Shown one piece after another: positions 5,174-6,404 of a stretch of DNA of 6,404 nucleotides. A model generated the notes under the pieces. That model made no database searches and was not told the DNA's origin. It saw only the letters and a program-made list of their open reading frames with translations. Every line of letters begins with the position of its first letter. Position 1 is the stretch's first letter. The DNA comes from Planctomycetes bacterium RIFCSPHIGHO2_12_FULL_52_36 (GTDB lineage Bacteria > Planctomycetota > Brocadiia > Brocadiales > Bathyanammoxibiaceae), in NCBI GenBank assembly GCA_001828545.1, contig MHYW01000088.1:5229-11632 (forward strand), given 5' to 3'. A program made the position numbers and the translations under genes.

Positions 5174-6404
5174 ATGGGGATTTGCTTATCTCGTACCATA
5201 CCGGTACGGGACTTGTTTACCGGCCTTTTTTCGGGCAGGGGGGCGGTAGCGATAGCAGGGTTTGTTAATAAAGTGGGCAGTAAGTGGTATGGGACAGCCC
5301 GCCTGAGGCGGATTACTGCTTACTGCCTGCTGGCCCTTTTTCTCTGTGGCCTGTATAGTGCGGAGGGGGTGCTGGGGGCACAATCTGTAGAGAACCCATA
5401 CCCCCTCTTCAAGCACGATGCCCAGCATACGGGCAGGAGCACCTTTCTGGGGGCCCAGAAGGCCAACGTTAAATGGAGTTACCCCACGGAAGACCACATT
5501 ATATCTTCCCCAACCGTGGGGGGGGATGGTACCGTGTACGTGGGTGGTATGGACGGGAACCTCTACGCCATAAGGCCGGACGGCCACACCAAATGGTTCT
5601 ACCCTGCCCAGAGCGCCATCTTTTCCTCCCCTGCCATTGCCCAGGACGGGACCGTTTACTTTGGCTGCCGTGATAAGGTCCTCTTTGCCGTTGGGCCGGA
5701 CATGAAGGAGAAATGGAAATTCAGGATGGGCGGAGAAATCCTGTCCTCCCCGACCGTGGGCCCGGATGGCACCGTTTACGTTGGGAACTGGGATGGCAAG
5801 CTCTACGCCATTAACCAGGAGGGGGCGCTTAGATGGACGTACCAGACGGGGGACAGTATCGTAGCCTCCTCCCCTGCAATAGCCCACGATGGTACTGTCT
5901 ACGTAGGTTCCAGGGACAGGCAACTCCATGCAATTGACCCGGCCTCAGGAAAAAAGAGGTGGGGCTTCCAGGCAGGGGACAAGGTGGATACCACCCCCTG
6001 TGTTGGGCCTGATGGGACGGTGTACTTCGGCGCCAACGATGGCATCCTGTACGCCCTCTCTCCCCAGGGGGACCCGAAGTGGAAGTTTGAAACTGGTTCC
6101 TGGATATACTCTTCTCCTTCCCTGGGGGCTGATGGGACGGTCTACTTTGGTGCTAAGGATGGCAAGGTCTATGCGGTAAGCCCCCAGGGGCAAAAGAAAT
6201 GGGCCTTCCAAACAGGGGACAGCGTCAGTTCCTCCCCGACCCTTGGTTCGGACGGTACCGTTTATGTCGGTTCTTGGGACGGAAAGTTTTATGCCCTCGG
6301 CCCGGACGGCCAGTTGAAATGGAGCTACGATGCAGGGGCCTCCATAGCCAGCTCCCCGGCCATAGACGCTGAAGGCACGGTATACGTGGGCTGTGATAGC
6401 GGCA
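5174..6404 (+). CDS. Secreted PQQ/BamB-like beta-propeller repeat protein (3' end missing)
   Basis: The frame is open from ATG 5174 to the window edge (410 codons plus one base) with no stop, so the gene is truncated only by the window. Residues 1-42 are an unusually long leader. A signal peptide follows, with an RLRR n-region (43-46), a hydrophobic core (about 49-62, TAYCLLALFLCGLY) and a likely cleavage near VLGA-Q (69/70). The mature start has KHDAQHTGRS (80-89), a motif common just before PQQ-type propellers. From residue 111 onwards come seven complete blades and the start of an eighth, each 40-41 residues, with the pattern SSPxxxxDGTVYxGxxDGxLYAxxPxG, then K-W at about positions 30-31 and a closing TGD-like turn. 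There is no CXXCH haem site. Such proteins are periplasmic or surface-exposed scaffolds or sensors, and some relatives bind PQQ. No ligand can be inferred here. It shows no operon link to the LysM gene beyond orientation and a 119-nt gap. Confidence 0.9.
   Translation, partial: MGICLSRTIPVRDLFTGLFSGRGAVAIAGFVNKVGSKWYGTARLRRITAYCLLALFLCGLYSAEGVLGAQSVENPYPLFKHDAQHTGRSTFLGAQKANVKWSYPTEDHIISSPTVGGDGTVYVGGMDGNLYAIRPDGHTKWFYPAQSAIFSSPAIAQDGTVYFGCRDKVLFAVGPDMKEKWKFRMGGEILSSPTVGPDGTVYVGNWDGKLYAINQEGALRWTYQTGDSIVASSPAIAHDGTVYVGSRDRQLHAIDPASGKKRWGFQAGDKVDTTPCVGPDGTVYFGANDGILYALSPQGDPKWKFETGSWIYSSPSLGADGTVYFGAKDGKVYAVSPQGQKKWAFQTGDSVSSSPTLGSDGTVYVGSWDGKFYALGPDGQLKWSYDAGASIASSPAIDAEGTVYVGCDSG
5192..5208. 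repeat. Short inverted repeat in the leader of the propeller gene
   Basis: CGTACC (5192-5197) and GGTACG (5203-5208) form a 6-bp stem with a 5-nt loop, only 16 nt after the A of the start codon. It may simply be part of the repeat-rich sequence that makes up this leader, or it may affect translation initiation. It is short enough to be chance. Confidence 0.4.
5276..5327. repeat. Nested palindromic element with repeat copy 2, in the signal-peptide codons
   Basis: The outer arms GGCAGTAAG (5276-5284) and CTTACTGCC (5319-5327) are perfect reverse complements. Nested between them is CCGCCTGAGGCGG (5299-5311), the same palindrome as in yajC, identical over 15 nt (5299-5313 versus 145-159). The right side also contains the heptamer TTACTGC twice in tandem (5313-5326). 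The element lies wholly in the coding sequence (codons 35-52) and supplies the RLRR n-region and the first residues of the hydrophobic core. The 52-nt element resembles a small palindromic mobile repeat; mobility is inferred, not shown. Confidence 0.7.
5504..6404 (+). repeat. 120-nt tandem repeats encoding propeller blades
   Basis: Blade units begin at 5504, 5624, 5744, 5867, 5990, 6110, 6230 and 6350 (the last cut by the window). The period is 120 nt, except for two 123-nt units (5744 and 5867) that each carry one extra codon. The most conserved part is the DGT-V-Y codon block, seen as variants of GATGGTACCGT and GACGGGACCGT. Conservation is clear at protein level and moderate at DNA level, consistent with duplication followed by divergence. 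At least eight blades are present, and the total is unknown because the gene continues past 6404. Confidence 0.9.

Noticed and set aside
5186..5929. Open minus-strand frame of 247 codons opposite the propeller gene
   Set aside because: It is a shadow of the 120-nt coding repeats: the frame stays open because the repeated codons lack reverse-strand stops. Its product is itself a periodic low-information repeat and it has no clear ribosome binding site. The + strand frame gives a coherent signal peptide and blades.

Overview
The window carries the 3' end of tgt, a complete yajC, and a complete gene for a SecD-SecF fusion. These are followed by a gene for a membrane-anchored double-LysM protein and the first 1.2 kb of a gene for a secreted PQQ/BamB-type beta-propeller protein that runs off the right edge. 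Everything is on the + strand and nearly all of the sequence is coding. The order tgt-yajC-secD-secF is the classical bacterial translocase-accessory operon. A fused SecDF, a LysM protein and an exported propeller suggest a diderm bacterium. The fused SecDF with a very long SecF periplasmic part, the mid-50s GC (by eye), the heavy use of AGG (Arg) and ATA (Ile) codons and the short palindromic repeats make me think of Planctomycetota, perhaps the anammox-related lineage. That placement is inference, at low to moderate confidence. Region by region: 1-139 is the C-terminus of queuine tRNA-guanine transglycosylase, overlapping the yajC start by 13 nt. 127-555 is YajC with an extended N-terminus that contains a 15-nt palindromic repeat. 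602-4123 is SecDF, 1173 residues, about 440 longer than the compact SecDF of Thermus. 4124-4274 is intergenic, with a large inverted pair of heptamer tandem repeats and a terminator-like hairpin. 4275-5054 is the LysM protein. 5055-5173 is intergenic, with a six-unit heptamer array directly abutting a strong ribosome binding site. 5174-6404 is the propeller gene, whose signal-peptide n-region is encoded by a second copy of the palindrome found in yajC. How the genes fit together: YajC and SecDF assist SecYEG by pulling preproteins across the inner membrane with proton motive force. The two downstream genes encode exported or membrane-anchored proteins that would be Sec clients. The most notable signals are an apparent five-fold amplification of the SecF periplasmic alpha/beta module, and one palindromic repeat read in two different frames inside the N-termini of two unrelated exported or membrane proteins, in a stretch also seeded with heptamer arrays. 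I do not see a defence system, CRISPR array, RNA gene or transposase in this window.
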